Source: Bathynomus jamesi (taxonomy: Eukaryota; Arthropoda; Malacostraca; Isopoda; Cirolanidae). From it: a stretch of 64,000 bases of DNA. Shown here piece by piece: positions 10,552-22,429 of the stretch. The stretch spans positions 382,501 through 446,500 of the forward strand of contig JAJOZX010003316.1 of NCBI GenBank assembly GCA_023014485.1. The letters are read 5' to 3'. A program made the position numbers and the translations under genes. Below the pieces are notes generated by a model. It was not told the origin of the DNA and made no database searches. It worked only from the letters and a program-made list of their open reading frames with translations. Each line of letters opens with the position of its first letter. Position 1 is the first letter of the stretch.

Positions 10552-10934
10552 GCTGCATTTGGCGTCATACAAAGGCTTAGTTGGCGTCATGAATAGTCCG
10601 AGCTATAATGGAAGTGAACCGAATTGTGAGGGCAAGCCAAAACGAAAAGACGAGAGGCTCCAACAGATGAACGACCCTTTAAAGGGGATAGAGCCACAAT
10701 CACACATGGCTAAAGGAGGAAAAGGGCCTGAGCGTGCGTGTGGGAGGGGGTGAGAAATCTAAATGTAGCGTAATATTAAATATCCTCGAGTGAAGGACAT
10801 CGGAAAGTATTTTCCACCAAATTCCAGTATGACGCCCAACCCAATTATCTTCATCGTCAGCCGTTTCTTTGAGGAGTTCGAATCCCTATTACTAGTCTTT
10901 CTTCAGTCTATCATTAAAGTTACATTTTAATCAG

Positions 10935-11110
10935 CCGTCGTTCGTAGCTCAGTGGGTAACGCCATTTCCCTATAAGCGAAATGAAAACGCGTCGATAGGG
11001 GTTTCGAATCCCGATAGTGCTGGGAATAATAATCATAGAACTAGCGCAGTGGGTCGTATTAGTTGGCCTGAGCCCTGTGCCAACTTCTAGACGTCCTAAA
11101 CGATTATTAT
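10935..11110 (+). repeat. tRNA-derived SINE
   Basis: An A-box-like TAGCTCAGTGGGTAACG and a B-box-like GGTTTCGAATCCC are spaced as in a tRNA. A unique body (GTTGGCCTGAGCCC) follows, with an ATTATTATT-type tail near 11105. It does not fold as a functional tRNA. Related copies occur at 23728, 22075, 35895 and 39375. Confidence 0.7.
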
Positions 11111-12238
11111 TACATTTTAACCACAAGGTTTACTCATATAAAGGAGGAAGCCTACACGAAGGGTTCAAAGGAACGCTAATATTATAATCTAATATTGCAT
11201 CAGCTTCAAATTAAGTTTCAAGTGATATGTCGGATTACAGCTGACCATTTCTCTAAGATACTCGCACAGGACTAAGTTATATTGATTTCTTTTTTATTAT
11301 GTAGGAAGGAAGGAAGAGCAAAGGGTGAGCGCCCGCAAAAATACCCCTTCCGAGAAGGAGAAAGACAAAATCAAGGTCTCCAAAGCTCAACAATGCCATT
11401 TTTTAAGATATAAATTTTGAAAAGTTTGTGTAAAATGCACGCGTGTGTTGTGAAAAATAGGGAGAGAAGCGTGTTTGAGAGCAAGCTGGACTGCTCACAG
11501 AGTAGATGAGACACGAAAAAAGATCAGCTAAGAAGGACAGTGACAGGAGAAACGGGAGTTCCAGCACTCCCTGTCTCATGCCTAGCGTCCCCCTGGAGTA
11601 TTTCCCTGGTCGACTGGGGTCTACAATCTCCTCCTCACCTTATTAGGTTTATACAGGCTGAATGAAAATACCGTACAATGTAGGCCTAGGCCAAACACGA
11701 TTGAATATTTGGCCTATTCAGGTTCTCTGACTCCAGTAAAATAGGCCCAATGAGAAGGCAGACACAGCGCTCATTTAAAGCTAGTCTTGTCCTCCAAAGT
11801 TACTGTACGGAGCCAATACAATATTATAAAGCAAAGCATTAGTCAGAAGTTCTACCTCAAAAATATTTAATGTATAATTATTATGGGGCAAAAATTCTGA
11901 CTCACCCTGTATATTTGTTACATGGCTACAGTTTCAGAAAAAATATACATTTTAAAAACCACAAAAAAATCATATACTAATCAGTAAAGACTGGATTTTG
12001 TTTTTGAAATTTTATTAGTTACCAAAAAAGAATAAAAATAAAAAAAGTACTTCCAATTAGTAACTTCCTACGATTTTTTTTAAAATTTGTTTCTAGGCGA
12101 TTTTTTTTTTCAAGAACTATACGTCTAACCGGTTGTGTAACATTTCGTCGACACATTCTATCGACAAGTACGGGTTATGTTCAGTTTAACCTAGTTAGGC
12201 TAAGCTATATATATACATATACAAGTATTTATATACTT
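11111..12238. other. No gene seen
   Basis: Unremarkable AT-rich sequence with short purine runs (11300-11360). No coding, RNA or transposon-end signature recognised. Confidence 0.5.

Positions 12239-12239
<1 letters not shown>

Positions 12240-12302
<63 letters not shown>
12240..12302. repeat. (GT)n microsatellite
   Basis: About 31 uninterrupted GT units. Confidence 0.97.
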
Positions 12303-12303
<1 letters not shown>

Positions 12304-13401
12304 AATACAAATTTATTTCTTTATTCTTTTCGTACGAACTTTCTGCTCCGGTTGGCCATACTCTTAACTTAATTTTGTGCCTTAACTTCTGTAAATATTT
12401 TGGCAAAACTAAATGTTGTAATGCAGTTTCTAGGAACTCAGCAAGAATTTTTTTCCCCATCTTTTTTTCTCACTCTGATGAATGTGACAAAACTTCAGGA
12501 ATATAAAGTTTGGAGGATAAAATTCTTGTTTTTATTATATTTGCCGGCAGTAGCATTCTCGTTATAAGCCAGCGCTGAAGAAGAAACGGCAAAGAATGTC
12601 GCGATCACCCCACCTAGGGAATTCAAACAAAAATCAATCGATGTTAAACTATCGGTATACCCTGGGCCACGCCTAAGGCAAAGCGTACCCCGAATTTGGT
12701 AACTTATGGTAGGTACCTCAGAGACTATCCAGGAAACAAAGGCGTGAAGCTATGAATACTGATCAAACGGCAATTCTAGCTTCCACCACTCTTCAAAATG
12801 AAAATAGATCGTCTCATCCGCGTGGTACGGGTTTGTATACGATAACCCGAACAATGAATTAGGGCACTCCGGCACCTTGGCACCGATATATTAATTCGAC
12901 TCGAAGTACCCAACTGAAAAGCGCGCCATGGGTCTAAGACTATCTAAAATCATGCTTTATCGTACAACTGAACTATATAAATAAATATAACCCGAAAAAA
13001 AATTTACATCACAGGCTCTACTCTACTGCTCATCCCTAAGAATAGCCAACTTCACGCGCCACATTTCGCTACAGCTTTCCTTAGTCTGCAAACAGTGTAA
13101 GTGAAAACAAAGCGTTATTCCGGCCACAACCACAGACCCAATTAAGAGAAGCGAAATCCTAAACTAATAACGAGTTAATGTTGTTCTCGTGTACGGCATG
13201 CTTCCTTACCTTATTTAAGGCAGTAAAATAATCGAATTACTAAGAAATATACCAATGAGAAACTAAGCAAAGGGGCAACACCTGACGAATAATGTCGGGA
13301 TGAATACATCCTCCGTTGAGGGTCTCGTGGGCCTAGAAACTTAGTGTGTGTAATTAGGCATTGTTAATGATGAAAATAAAGAAACAAAACAGATGGATAA
13401 C

Positions 13402-13403
<2 letters not shown>
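12303..13403. other. No gene seen
   Basis: No supported feature. Frames here are short and lack motifs. Confidence 0.5.
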
Positions 13404-13445
<42 letters not shown>

Positions 13446-13847
13446 CAGGGTGTCCCGTAAGTCTGGACCCATAGGGAAAAATAATAAAATTACAAAATAG
13501 TCCAAAAATTTATTACATAATCTGTTCAAAGTGTCCGCCGTTGTGTCGCACACATAGTTGAAGACGCAATCTCCACTGCGACAGCACTTTCTGAATCACA
13601 GTCGCAGAAATTTCTTGACACGCCTCCACAATGCGTGCTTTAAGGTGGAAAATGTTCTGAAGTTTGACCTCGTACACTTTGGCTTTCAAGTGGCCCCACA
13701 AATAAAACTCCAGCGGAGTAAGATCATAATAAAAAAATAATAAAAATAATAATAAAAATAATAAAAAAATATATTATAAATAAATTTTTGGACTATTTTG
13801 TAATTTTATTATTTTTCCCTATGGGTCCAGACTTACGGGACACCCTG
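13446..13847 (-). mobile_element. Internally deleted Tc1/mariner derivative
   Basis: Starts CAGGGTGTCCCGTAAGTCTG and ends in its complement. About 66 bp of terminal inverted repeat is perfect, unusually long. TA flanks it on both sides, inside a long (TA)n tract. Only the end of a transposase remains (13513-13701). The middle (13730-13785) is AT filler. Confidence 0.9.
13513..13701 (-). pseudogene. Tc1/mariner transposase C-terminal fragment
   Basis: Encodes WGHLKAKVYEVKLQNIFHLK and ends GGHFEQIM. These match the C-terminal LWG-x-LK-x-x-VY and GGHFE blocks of the transposases at 8016-9055 and 52375-52645. The frame is open upstream to SPLEFYL, the end of the third catalytic block with E in place of D. 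Confidence 0.75.
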
Positions 13848-13848
13848 T

Positions 13849-14190
<342 letters not shown>

Positions 14191-14681
14191 TATATATATA
14201 TATATATATATTAGTGATGTAGCGGATGTCATTTTTTTCACATCCGCGGATGCGGATGAGGATGTTTGATTTCAACATCCGCGGATGCGGATGTCTACAT
14301 TTTCGTTATTTTTTAGGATATATTCGAGATTTGTTGTGTTTAACGTATATAATAAGTTATTATATAGAGAGAGCTGTAGCTATAATGTAGTATAATTGAT
14401 TAATTGTACAATAATTGCTGTACTTTTCTCTGAACATATAAAATAATATCAAGCATCTAACTAATATAGAAATCAATTAGTGAATTCGTCTGCAAATAAA
14501 TTCGTTATATTTTGTTGAGTTTCAGCCACAATTAGAAACCATAATTGTGTTACCAGGATGCGGGACGTGAACCCAACTCAAATGCACCCCACCGACCTCT
14601 TTCCCCAACCTCCTCCTCCACCCTTATAGAATTACGCGAAATCACTCGGTTCACAATCTTACCGTAATATATATTATATAT

Positions 14682-15952
14682 TAGTGATGTAGCGGATGTC
14701 ATTTTTTTCACATCCGCGGATGCGGATGAGGATGTTTGATTCAACATCCGCGGATGCGGATGTCTACATTTCGTTATTTTTTAGGATATATTCGAGATTT
14801 GTTGTGTTTAACGTATATAATAAGTTATTATATAGAGAGAGCTGTAGCTATAATGTAGTATAATTGATTAATTGTACAATAATTGCTGTACTTTTCTCTG
14901 AACATATAAAATAATATCAAGCATCTAACTAATATAGAAATCAATTAGTGAATTCGTCTGCAAATAAATTCGTTATATTTTGTTGAGTTTCAGCCACAAT
15001 TAGAAACCATAATTGTGTTACCAGGATGCGGGACGTGAACCCAACTCAAATGCACCCCACCGACCTCTTTCCCAACCTCCTCCTCCACCCTTATAGAAAG
15101 AGATCTTTAATTAGCTTGATAACTATTTATATTAAGTTTAAAGTTTTATTCGGCATATTTATAAATGAGTAATTAAATAAAGTAAACTAAGATGTTCATC
15201 GTTTAATGTTCAAACTTAATTATAGGAAGGTTATGCTTAAGGAACATTAATTTTTCTGCCTTTTCTGCTGCCAGTCTGTTTCTCTTTTCATCATATATTA
15301 ATCCAGCACTGCTAAATAATCTCTCGCTTGGTACGTTTGTTGGAGGACAGGCTAAATGTTTCCTGCAAGTTTACTCAAGTATGGATAGATATTCTGCGTA
15401 TTTTTCCACCAACTAATAGGATTGTCACATGCAGCCAGGCGTTTTTCTTGGTGATAGCTCTCGATCATTTTTACTACATCTTTTGACATCGCGTAGGTCT
15501 CGTCATTGCTGCTTGACTCAAGAAACTGAGAGACAGATTCTGTGATAGATTTGCTTGTTGAAGGTGTTGGTTCTGTCACTGAAACTTTTATTCTTTTGGT
15601 GGGTGGCGAAGCGACAGATTCAAGAGATTGAAGCTCTTCAACTGCTTTGCCAAGTGATGATTTAACTCGTTCTAATGTACTAGGTGAAAATAATACAGCT
15701 TTGTAACGTGGATCTAAGTAGGTTGCAAGAGAGTAACTTCATACAAGAACAGCCTCTCGTCTTGTCGCTTGCATCACTTTTGCGCACAATGAACTAGTTC
15801 TATTAATTATTATAGTAGAATTTGATAATTTCCGCTTATTAATGACGTTTTATCTCAACGGTCCACATCCGCACGACATCCGCAGTCCAAAGTGCGGATG
15901 CGGACGCGAGAAAATGTGCGGATGTCCGCAGATGCGGATGTGACCTACATCA

Positions 15953-15955
<3 letters not shown>
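14682..15955. mobile_element. hAT deletion derivative (GCGGATG family), copy 2
   Basis: Left end TAGTGATGTAGCGGATG (a duplicate left end is at 14212) and right end complement TAGTGATGTAGGTCACATC. Subterminal CATCCGCGGATGCGG repeats lie at both ends, with (TA)n on both flanks. It is the same family as 3829-4854. A transposase C-terminal fragment lies at 15203-15735 on the minus strand. Confidence 0.88.
15203..15735 (-). pseudogene. hAT transposase C-terminal fragment
   Basis: The coding strand reads ATYLDPRYKAVLFSPSTLER, then a charged linker (SPPTKRIKVS), SWWKNTQNIYPYLSKLA, and after a one-base shift near 15350 the hATC block VPSERLFSSAGLIYDEKRNR. It ends LMFLKHNLPIIKFEH. The LDPRYK block is a hAT hallmark found upstream of the dimerisation region. 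Restoring one base would join the frames. BED and the first two catalytic aspartates are absent. Confidence 0.88.
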
Positions 15956-15997
<42 letters not shown>

Positions 15998-16027
15998 TAT
16001 ATTATATATATATATAGATATATATAT
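15956..16027. repeat. (AT)n microsatellite
   Basis: Slightly interrupted AT tract directly at the right end of the hAT element. Confidence 0.93.
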
Positions 16028-16189
16028 TATTTATTATGATAGGGTTGTTTAACAGACTAGTATCGGATCTATGTGACCCCATAATGAAAATTACCTTTAT
16101 AGGTTGAATTAAAGAATTTATTGGTACGAAACAATAATATAAATAGAAGACACAATTTCCAAAAAAACAAATGAACTTCTACTGTAATA

Positions 16190-16385
16190 TGTCACGCTGG
16201 CCTTCGGTTAACCTCTCCTTCGCAGCATGTAGAATTATAAGAAGGGATTCAGACGTAAAATTTACGCGAGATTCGAACCATCTATCGGTCGCTACATAAT
16301 CTGGACGCGGAGGACGGTCTCCCATCCAAATACTCTCCAGACCCAATGTCACTTCTGATCGACGGGAATTGGTTACGACACTGGC
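16190..16385 (-). repeat. 5S-rRNA-derived SINE
   Basis: The reverse complement contains CGATCAGAAGTGACATTGGG and TATTTGGATGGGAGACCGTC. These correspond to the box A/intermediate element and box C of the 5S rRNA internal promoter. Unrelated body sequence (TGGTTCGAATCTCGCG) follows. It is truncated relative to 5S rRNA and cannot be a functional 5S gene; it fits a SINE3-type element. Confidence 0.75.
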
Positions 16386-16387
16386 TA

Positions 16388-16404
16388 TATATATATATAT
16401 ATAT

Positions 16405-16466
<62 letters not shown>
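16388..16466. repeat. (TA)n-(GA)n microsatellite
   Basis: Short TA run followed by about 28 GA units. Confidence 0.95.
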
Positions 16467-16470
<4 letters not shown>

Positions 16471-18240
16471 AGTTCAGAACGTTAGCCACCATTTATAATC
16501 CCATAATAAAATCATTAAAAAATTGTATTTATGAAAGCCCATTTTACACTTTGAGATCTAGCTACAATTAAAAGTCATGTTAAAAACTTATTTCGCTGTT
16601 AAGTTTACGACGCCAAAATATCTCTTCTCATTGAAGCGGTATCATAAAATAACCGGTTTATTGAAAGATAATTAATGCATCTTGAAGCTTTATTCATTCT
16701 AATGAACTAAGTTATTGGCCTATATAACTTTCTTTCTATACAACGCACAGCCTAAAATGACTACAATCGTCTATGACTTATAAGGGGCCTACCTTTAAAA
16801 CATCAGTAATAAAATCGAATTATTATATTGCTCAGCCAAGTTTACACTATAGGCCTGTACGACGATTGAAGTTCGCTTTTCAAGCTCGGTTATACCACGT
16901 AGGCTATTATGTAAAATTACAGTTTTCCAATCGGGCAAATACGATAAATATGGGTCTGAATATAAAGACCTATTATTTTTTAATGATATCTAAGGTTTAT
17001 TACAGTATGGACACTTCAAAGGGTTTATACGCCGCATCTGGGCCACAAACAGGATGTCTGCTCGGAGGATTTAGGTTGTTCCTATAAACCTCCTTACGTA
17101 TTTCGATACATACATCATACATTACATACTGCGTATATGTATTTCAATACATCATATATGCAGTATGTATATCAAATTCCAGTGGCACGCAAGATGATGG
17201 GCGCTTTATTCCATTTGAAACGAAGGTGTACCAACATCATGCAATCATCTAATTGAAGTTATAAAACAAACATGAAAAATTAAACGGACAATGAAGCTAA
17301 ATTTGCAAAGCTTACGGACTTTAATCTGCCCCCACAAAATGTAAAGTATATTCTACATTGAACAATAAACGTTTAGGCCTCCAGGCCTCGTAAGAAGGAT
17401 TATTGGCACCATGACCCTCCTTCACACCTCTTCTACGGACCTACACATTAGCATGCAGAAATTATACACGAGTAAAATAAGATTGTGGGAGAGGCGAGTA
17501 GTGTTCCTCAATCATGAATGGTAACCTAGAAGTCTGTTTTGAGGAAATCAAGGTCAAGCTAAGGTCCTAAGGTCTACCTATTGTTTCAGTGCAACAGTAC
17601 CTCGCCATCATACACGGAAATAGTTCACAATACGGTACGTGAACTGTACTGTGTAATTAGTACGGGCGTGTGAGAATAGTTCGAATAACGTAATGTTATT
17701 AGGCCAACAATCCGATCCTGAGCCTAAGTAAGGGATGGACGAAACAGTGGCCTATTTGGTATAAATTAGGTATAAATTAGATATAAATTAGGGCGTTCTT
17801 TGGGAACAGGAAGCCAAAATAAAGTGAATGAAGAGAGTTTAAAAGCGAACCAAGAGGAAATGATAATGGTTCATATACAGTGCGGTTCTTTGGCAAGACC
17901 TTGCGATGAGGGAATCTGGAGAAGGGACTGGGGGTGTGCATTTGTGCGACATTTATACCTCCCCCCCCCCCGAAAAGTTATAGCACAAGAAGAAAAACAA
18001 CAGTATTTGCATCGGGGGGTAGGGGTGGAATGCGTTGGGTTGTTTAAATAAGAAAATGTAAAGACCAAACAAAGAATTCAGTGCCCACATAATAATTAAT
18101 TCAGGAAATTAGTGTCAAATATGAAACTGGTAAACGGGACAAAATAGAACTTAAAGAAAATTGGGCCTACATTCATGCTAAAGGATAGACAGCAAGAAAA
18201 TACACAGAGTTTGGGGTGTATTAGGTTAGGTCTAGGGTCT
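16467..18240. other. No gene seen
   Basis: The longest frame (16773-17087) has no domain, motif or splice support. A poly-C run lies at 17959-17970. Nothing else supportable. Confidence 0.5.
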
Positions 18241-18244
18241 AGAC

Positions 18245-18405
18245 AATATTCGGAGGTTGTTTAACCTACAGCTTTAATGGGATCCGAACCACGGGTCTCT
18301 ACATCATCTGAACGCAAAGAACAGTCATCCATCCAACTACTGAATATACCTAACGTAGCTTAACCTCGCTGATCGAACGGGAAGTGGCGTTGCGACGTGG
18401 CCCTC
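18245..18405 (-). repeat. 5S-rRNA-derived SINE, diverged
   Basis: The reverse complement shows GATCAGCGAGGTTAAGC-like sequence, TAGTTGGATGGATGAC and a GGTTCGGATCC segment, matching the order in the copies at 34845 and 32715. Confidence 0.6.
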
Positions 18406-18444
18406 AGGTTTAAATATGTCAAGTGTTAACTTCAATCAAAATTA

Positions 18445-18447
18445 TAT

Positions 18448-18490
<43 letters not shown>

Positions 18491-18492
18491 AA

Positions 18493-18526
<34 letters not shown>
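18445..18526. repeat. (TA)n-(GT)n microsatellite
   Basis: Two adjoining dinucleotide tracts. No gene recognised from here to 19260. Confidence 0.95.
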
Positions 18527-18528
<2 letters not shown>

Positions 18529-19267
18529 GCAATTATAGTAATTAAGTACAGGAAAGTGTATTAGGGGTATTATTGAGGGGGCAGCTACCAAAGGATTGTA
18601 ATGGTGATGCCAGAGTTGAATGACACGCGAGTAGGAAAAAAAGCAAGGAAAGCTAAACGCAGTCAGAGTCTATTGGAAGGCAGGAGGCCGATAAAGAAGA
18701 ACTCAGGAGGAGAGGGCAAGGGACGAGAAATCCATGAGGAGAAGGACGTGATAAGAATGCGAACAACTGGATCAGGAAGGAGGACACTTCAGCGGCACTC
18801 GTCCCAAAACGTTGGTGGGGATGGAGCGGAAGAGGGCGTTCAATGCCTCAATTTCCATACAGTTCACATGCTGAATCATTCCATGAGTTGGCTCAAAATC
18901 AAATAGAAATACATAAAATAACACACACACACAAACTTGATAAGTTTCACTCAATTTAACTCGTTAATATTTAATTCAAGTTTTCATAATTAGGAACATT
19001 AACACAACTTATACTCTCTAACCTACTCAGTTGTACGTCTAACGGCTAGAAAAAGGGGACTAACGGGCATTCACACTGCTTTTGACTCGCTTTGCTCGGC
19101 AAAAAAAATCGTACTCCAGAAATCTGACCTAAGTAATTGTAAGCCTAACCGGGCACTAAATAGTAATTAACTTCAATTCCAGTATTATTTTACTTAATTC
19201 CAGTACCAATATTGTCTTAGACTTTACTCCAGGTGATCTTATTGCATTCCACGTCGTTAAGCGTTTA

Positions 19268-19279
19268 TATTATAATATA

Positions 19280-19331
<52 letters not shown>

Positions 19332-19341
19332 TGTGTGTGTG
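19268..19341. repeat. (TA)n-(GT)n microsatellite
   Basis: TA tract ending in a short GT run. 19345-19840 contains no recognised gene. Confidence 0.95.
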
Positions 19342-20079
19342 TTACCTAGAGAATCGCGACGATCTTGGAGACAGCCCGTTGCAACACAATCGTGCGTATC
19401 CCAACATTTGCGGTGTCGCGGGGAATTATCATTATAAATGCTATCTTTTATCATGAAAAAGGGAATATATTTAAGGTTAGGTTACGCTAGGTGAGGTAAG
19501 GTTAAATTACGTTTGTTTGGGTAGTTATCGAAAGTGTGAAGATATCGCAGTTCTGTAGGGAAGCCAAACATATTGAGTGTGTGTAACTAGGCATAAGTGA
19601 GGTCGCGTGTATGATAATTCACATATGTAGTGGGGTCTTTATTTTTAGGTAACGCTTTTGATAACTCTGAGCATTAAACAACGCACGTAAAAAATCTAGA
19701 AAATGTTTGTCAGAAAAAAGAAGCTCGTTAGTTAAGGTTTTATCAGGTTAGGTTAGGCTGATTAGTTAATACCTACCTAAGTAGCTAATAATACCTCTCT
19801 CTTCGCCGCAATATTACCTCGACTCTCTCTCTCTCTCTCTCTACTATTGCTATTATAACGGACCCTGCTCTTCTGGACTCTCTAACTCAGAGCTTTCCAA
19901 ACTTTTCACGTTGGCGACACACTAATTAATTTTTGTTATCAAATATCAAATATCAAATATCAGATAATTTTTCAGTAGGTGGTTTATCTTGTAGCCGATT
20001 TTGTTGATACAAAAATCAAAATTTTCAAAATACAAAAAAATTGAAAATAATTAACTAAATTTGGCGACACACCTGGGAG

Positions 20080-21259
20080 CAATGTTCGCTCTAAGGTGTG
20101 CGCGTGTGCGCGCGCACACGCGTTGTGAAACCCGCGCACACAGCAAAATAAAATGCGCACAGGCTCAAGCGTATCATGAGTCACGACAGTAAATGAAGTA
20201 ATTTCAAAAATATACCGTCACACAAGGTCTGACCATTTGCATCAACATACTCTATAGTTTCCTGAAAATGAAGTAAAAGAATGGTCTGCCTTTGATTGTT
20301 CGGCTATTTTACAGAGAGACTTTGACTTTGGCATTGAGCATGTTAAAGCTTTATGTGCAAAATGTGCAGATTTTCTTGGTGAAAGTTCTACCATAATAGA
20401 ACAGTACAATGATTTTAAATTTGTTGTATGCGAGAAAATAAAAAGTAAGCTGGTTAAAAACTTTGATGATATGGTAACATTCGTCCTCCAAAATGAACAA
20501 TTTTGTGACCTTGCTAAGTTGATGGATATTGGGGAAACTTTCCTAGCATCTAGTGTGGACTGTGAGCGTGGCTTCAGTTTAATGAATTCTATAAAGAACA
20601 AATTAAGAAACCGCTTGAAAGAAAATCATTTGGACATGCTCATGCGAATTAAAAGTTACCTGAATGATGACGGATGTATTAATCTTCATAGAGTTTATTT
20701 GGAATGGGCAAATGCTAAAGATCGTAGGGAGAAATCATAATCACACTTAAGTGAAAGGCACTTTCATTTAATGTTATTTTGATTATATTTTATTTTATTG
20801 AATTTTATTATTTTTTATTTTATTCCTATTTTGTGAATGGATAAAATCATGTATTAATCTTGATAGTCTGTTTTAAATTGCTAAATGCTAAAAATTGTTT
20901 TGAGAAATAACTAAAATAGTCATTTTCAATTAATGTTATTTTTATTTTATTTCTTTATTTTGTTGAATTTTATTTTACTATTTTTTATTTTATTCATATT
21001 TTTAGAATGGATAAAATGTTTTCTTTTTTAAGAATATATAATATGGTAAACTTTTTTAATATCCATTTAATAGTACCGTAATGATGAAGCTATCACCTTA
21101 TGGAAATAATATTTATTAAGTATTTAATATTTATATATATTTCATTTTGAAGATAATAGCGCTCAGAAAAGTTTGCACAATTTTTCACCATGAATCTAAA
21201 TGTATGCACAACGAAAATTTCTTGCGCACACGGACTAAAAAAAATTAGAGGGAACATTG
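20080..21259 (+). mobile_element. hAT deletion derivative nested in the MITE
   Basis: Ends CAATGTTCGCTCTAAGG and (complement) CAATGTTCCCTCTAA. Perfect 8-bp duplication CCTGGGAG at 20072-20079 and 21260-21267. A palindromic GTGTGCGCG/CGCGCACAC cluster lies inside the left end (20094-20125). It carries a transposase fragment at 20246-20740. Confidence 0.92.
20246..20740 (+). pseudogene. hAT transposase C-terminal fragment (ZBED5/ZMYM6-like type)
   Basis: An open frame from about 20249 reads PENEVKEWSAFDCSAILQRD, IEQYNDFKFVVCEKIKSKL, then LASSVDCERGFSLMNSIKNK and LRNRLKENHLDMLMRIKSYL. The CERGFSLMN-x-IK-x-K-x-RNRL-x-x-HL-x-x-LM-x-I block is the hATC dimerisation region of the hAT branch from which vertebrate ZBED5- and ZMYM6-type proteins were domesticated. 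Only this end is kept; no BED finger or catalytic core. It lies in frame up to a stop at 20246. Confidence 0.85.
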
Positions 21260-21316
21260 CCTGGGAGGTATTGGCGACACACTAATGTGTCGCGACACAC
21301 AGTTTGGAAAGCTCTG

Positions 21317-21600
21317 CTCTAACTGTATGCCTCCTCCTTTAAGGCGAGCAAGCAGTACCAGACTTTCGACACATTCTCATTCCTTTTCTGTCCAATTCTC
21401 TAACGCAAGGATTAATTGGTATTTTCAATCTTTTATCTACTCAACCAGTCAAACTCTGGAACAATATCTTCATCAATCCACCTTCCCCCGTTTATAACCT
21501 CCAATCTTTCAAACGCATTGTGTCCAGGTATCTCGAAAACTTTGGACCTTTATTTCGGTTTCTGCCGGCGTTTGCATTTGGCCCCTCCTTCCTCCATTAA
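21317..21600 (+). pseudogene. LINE ORF2 C-terminus
   Basis: The plus strand reads CMPPPLRRASSTRLSTHSHS, then FSVQFSNARINWYFQSFIYS. After one frameshift near 21450 it reads LWNNIFINPPSPVYNLQSFK and continues to a TAA just before the poly-A. The TRLSTHSH...F-x-x-S...LWN...YNLQSFK order is the usual end of reverse-transcriptase polyproteins of CR1/Jockey-like LINEs. Upstream, before the hAT insertion, YYNGPCSSGLSN is in the same sense. Confidence 0.75.
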
Positions 21601-21698
21601 AAAAAAAAAAAAATAACGACTTAACAGAAACCACTCTTCGAGCCTTTTATTGCGTCCGAAACACTTGTCACGTCCTTCTTCGTTCAATGGCACAAGGA

Positions 21699-21722
21699 TT
21701 AGGTTAGGTTAGGTTAGGTTAG
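21699..21722. repeat. Interstitial TTAGG telomere-like repeat
   Basis: Nearly five tandem TTAGG units, the canonical arthropod telomere repeat. Too short to be a telomere. Confidence 0.8.
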
Positions 21723-22074
21723 CTTTGGTTGATTAGTTTTTTTGGATATATGGATTTTAAAAAAGTCGATACCTCGTTTATAAGGAGATGTGTGGTTTGC
21801 GTGTTGAAGTTCTTTAACATTGGTCAATGGTAGAGGAACTGCTTCACTGTTTGTAAACTGTTCGTTGGTCAAAATTATGGACTCATTATTTGCCTTGTAG
21901 AGTCTGTAATAATCTTTCGGTGGATAATAATTAAAATTAATAATAATAATAATATTAATAATAATAATGTTAGCATTAGATTCTCGTATAAAGATGGAAT
22001 GAAACTCAAGAACTCTTTCTTCTCCACTAAATCCCGAAGGAGGATATTTTGAGGTAATAATCAGTGAGGAGGGC

Positions 22075-22195
22075 CAGACAACTGCGGCCCATCGCACTAA
22101 TTCCTAGATTATTATTAATACCAACACTACCGGGAGTCGAGCCCCCGACCTCAGTCTTCACTTGGTTTATAGGAAAACGGTGTTACCCCCCGAGA
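22075..22195 (-). repeat. tRNA-derived SINE fragment
   Basis: The reverse complement has a B-box-like GGGGGCTCGACTCCCGG followed by a TTATTAATAAT-type tract and GCGATGGGCCGC. This is the same body order as in 39375-39520. The A box (GTATCTCGGGGGGTAAC) is altered. Confidence 0.55.
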
Positions 22196-22216
22196 TACGT
22201 ATGCTGGCATATATAG

Positions 22217-22419
22217 CAGAGCTGGGCATTTGCGGCATATTTTGCGGTACTGCGGTACTTGCGGTACCACCGCACTACCACCCCGGGCCCCCATAACGCA
22301 GTACCGCAAAGGATCGCTGAAAGTACCGCAGTACCGCTACCGCATTCAAATTTCCGCGTACCGGTTTGGTAGTGCAGCAGTACCGCAGTACCGCAATATG
22401 CCGCAAGTGCCCAGCTCTG
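22217..22419. mobile_element. hAT MITE (GCGGTAC family), copy 1
   Basis: A 203-bp element with ends CAGAGCTGGGCA(TT) and TGCCCAGCTCTG, and a perfect 8-bp duplication ATATATAG (22209-22216, 22420-22427). The interior is filled with GCGGTACTGCGGTAC and TACCGCAGTACCGC repeats. Copy 2 at 38577-38779 has the same length and, as read, the same sequence. Confidence 0.93.
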
Positions 22420-22429
22420 ATATATAGAT

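Larger units (their letters stand above)
19888..21316. mobile_element. hAT MITE (CAGAGCTTTCCAAACT), carrying a nested hAT
   Basis: Ends CAGAGCTTTCCAAACT and its complement, with a perfect 8-bp duplication CTCTAACT at 19880-19887 and 21317-21324. Subterminal GGCGACACAC motifs occur on both sides. Without the nested element it is only about 240 bp. Confidence 0.92.
19842..21614 (+). mobile_element. LINE 3' end split by a hAT insertion
   Basis: A 5'-truncated non-LTR retrotransposon occupies 19842-19887 and continues at 21325, ending in a poly-A tract at 21601-21614. The two halves join in sense at the 8-bp duplication CTCTAACT that brackets the hAT element. A poly-A tail fits a Jockey/RTE/CR1-like LINE. 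The family cannot be fixed from this fragment. Confidence 0.75.

Noticed and set aside
18601..18906. 101-residue charged plus-strand frame
   Set aside because: Composition reflects purine-rich sequence. No domain, splice site or paralogue in the window.
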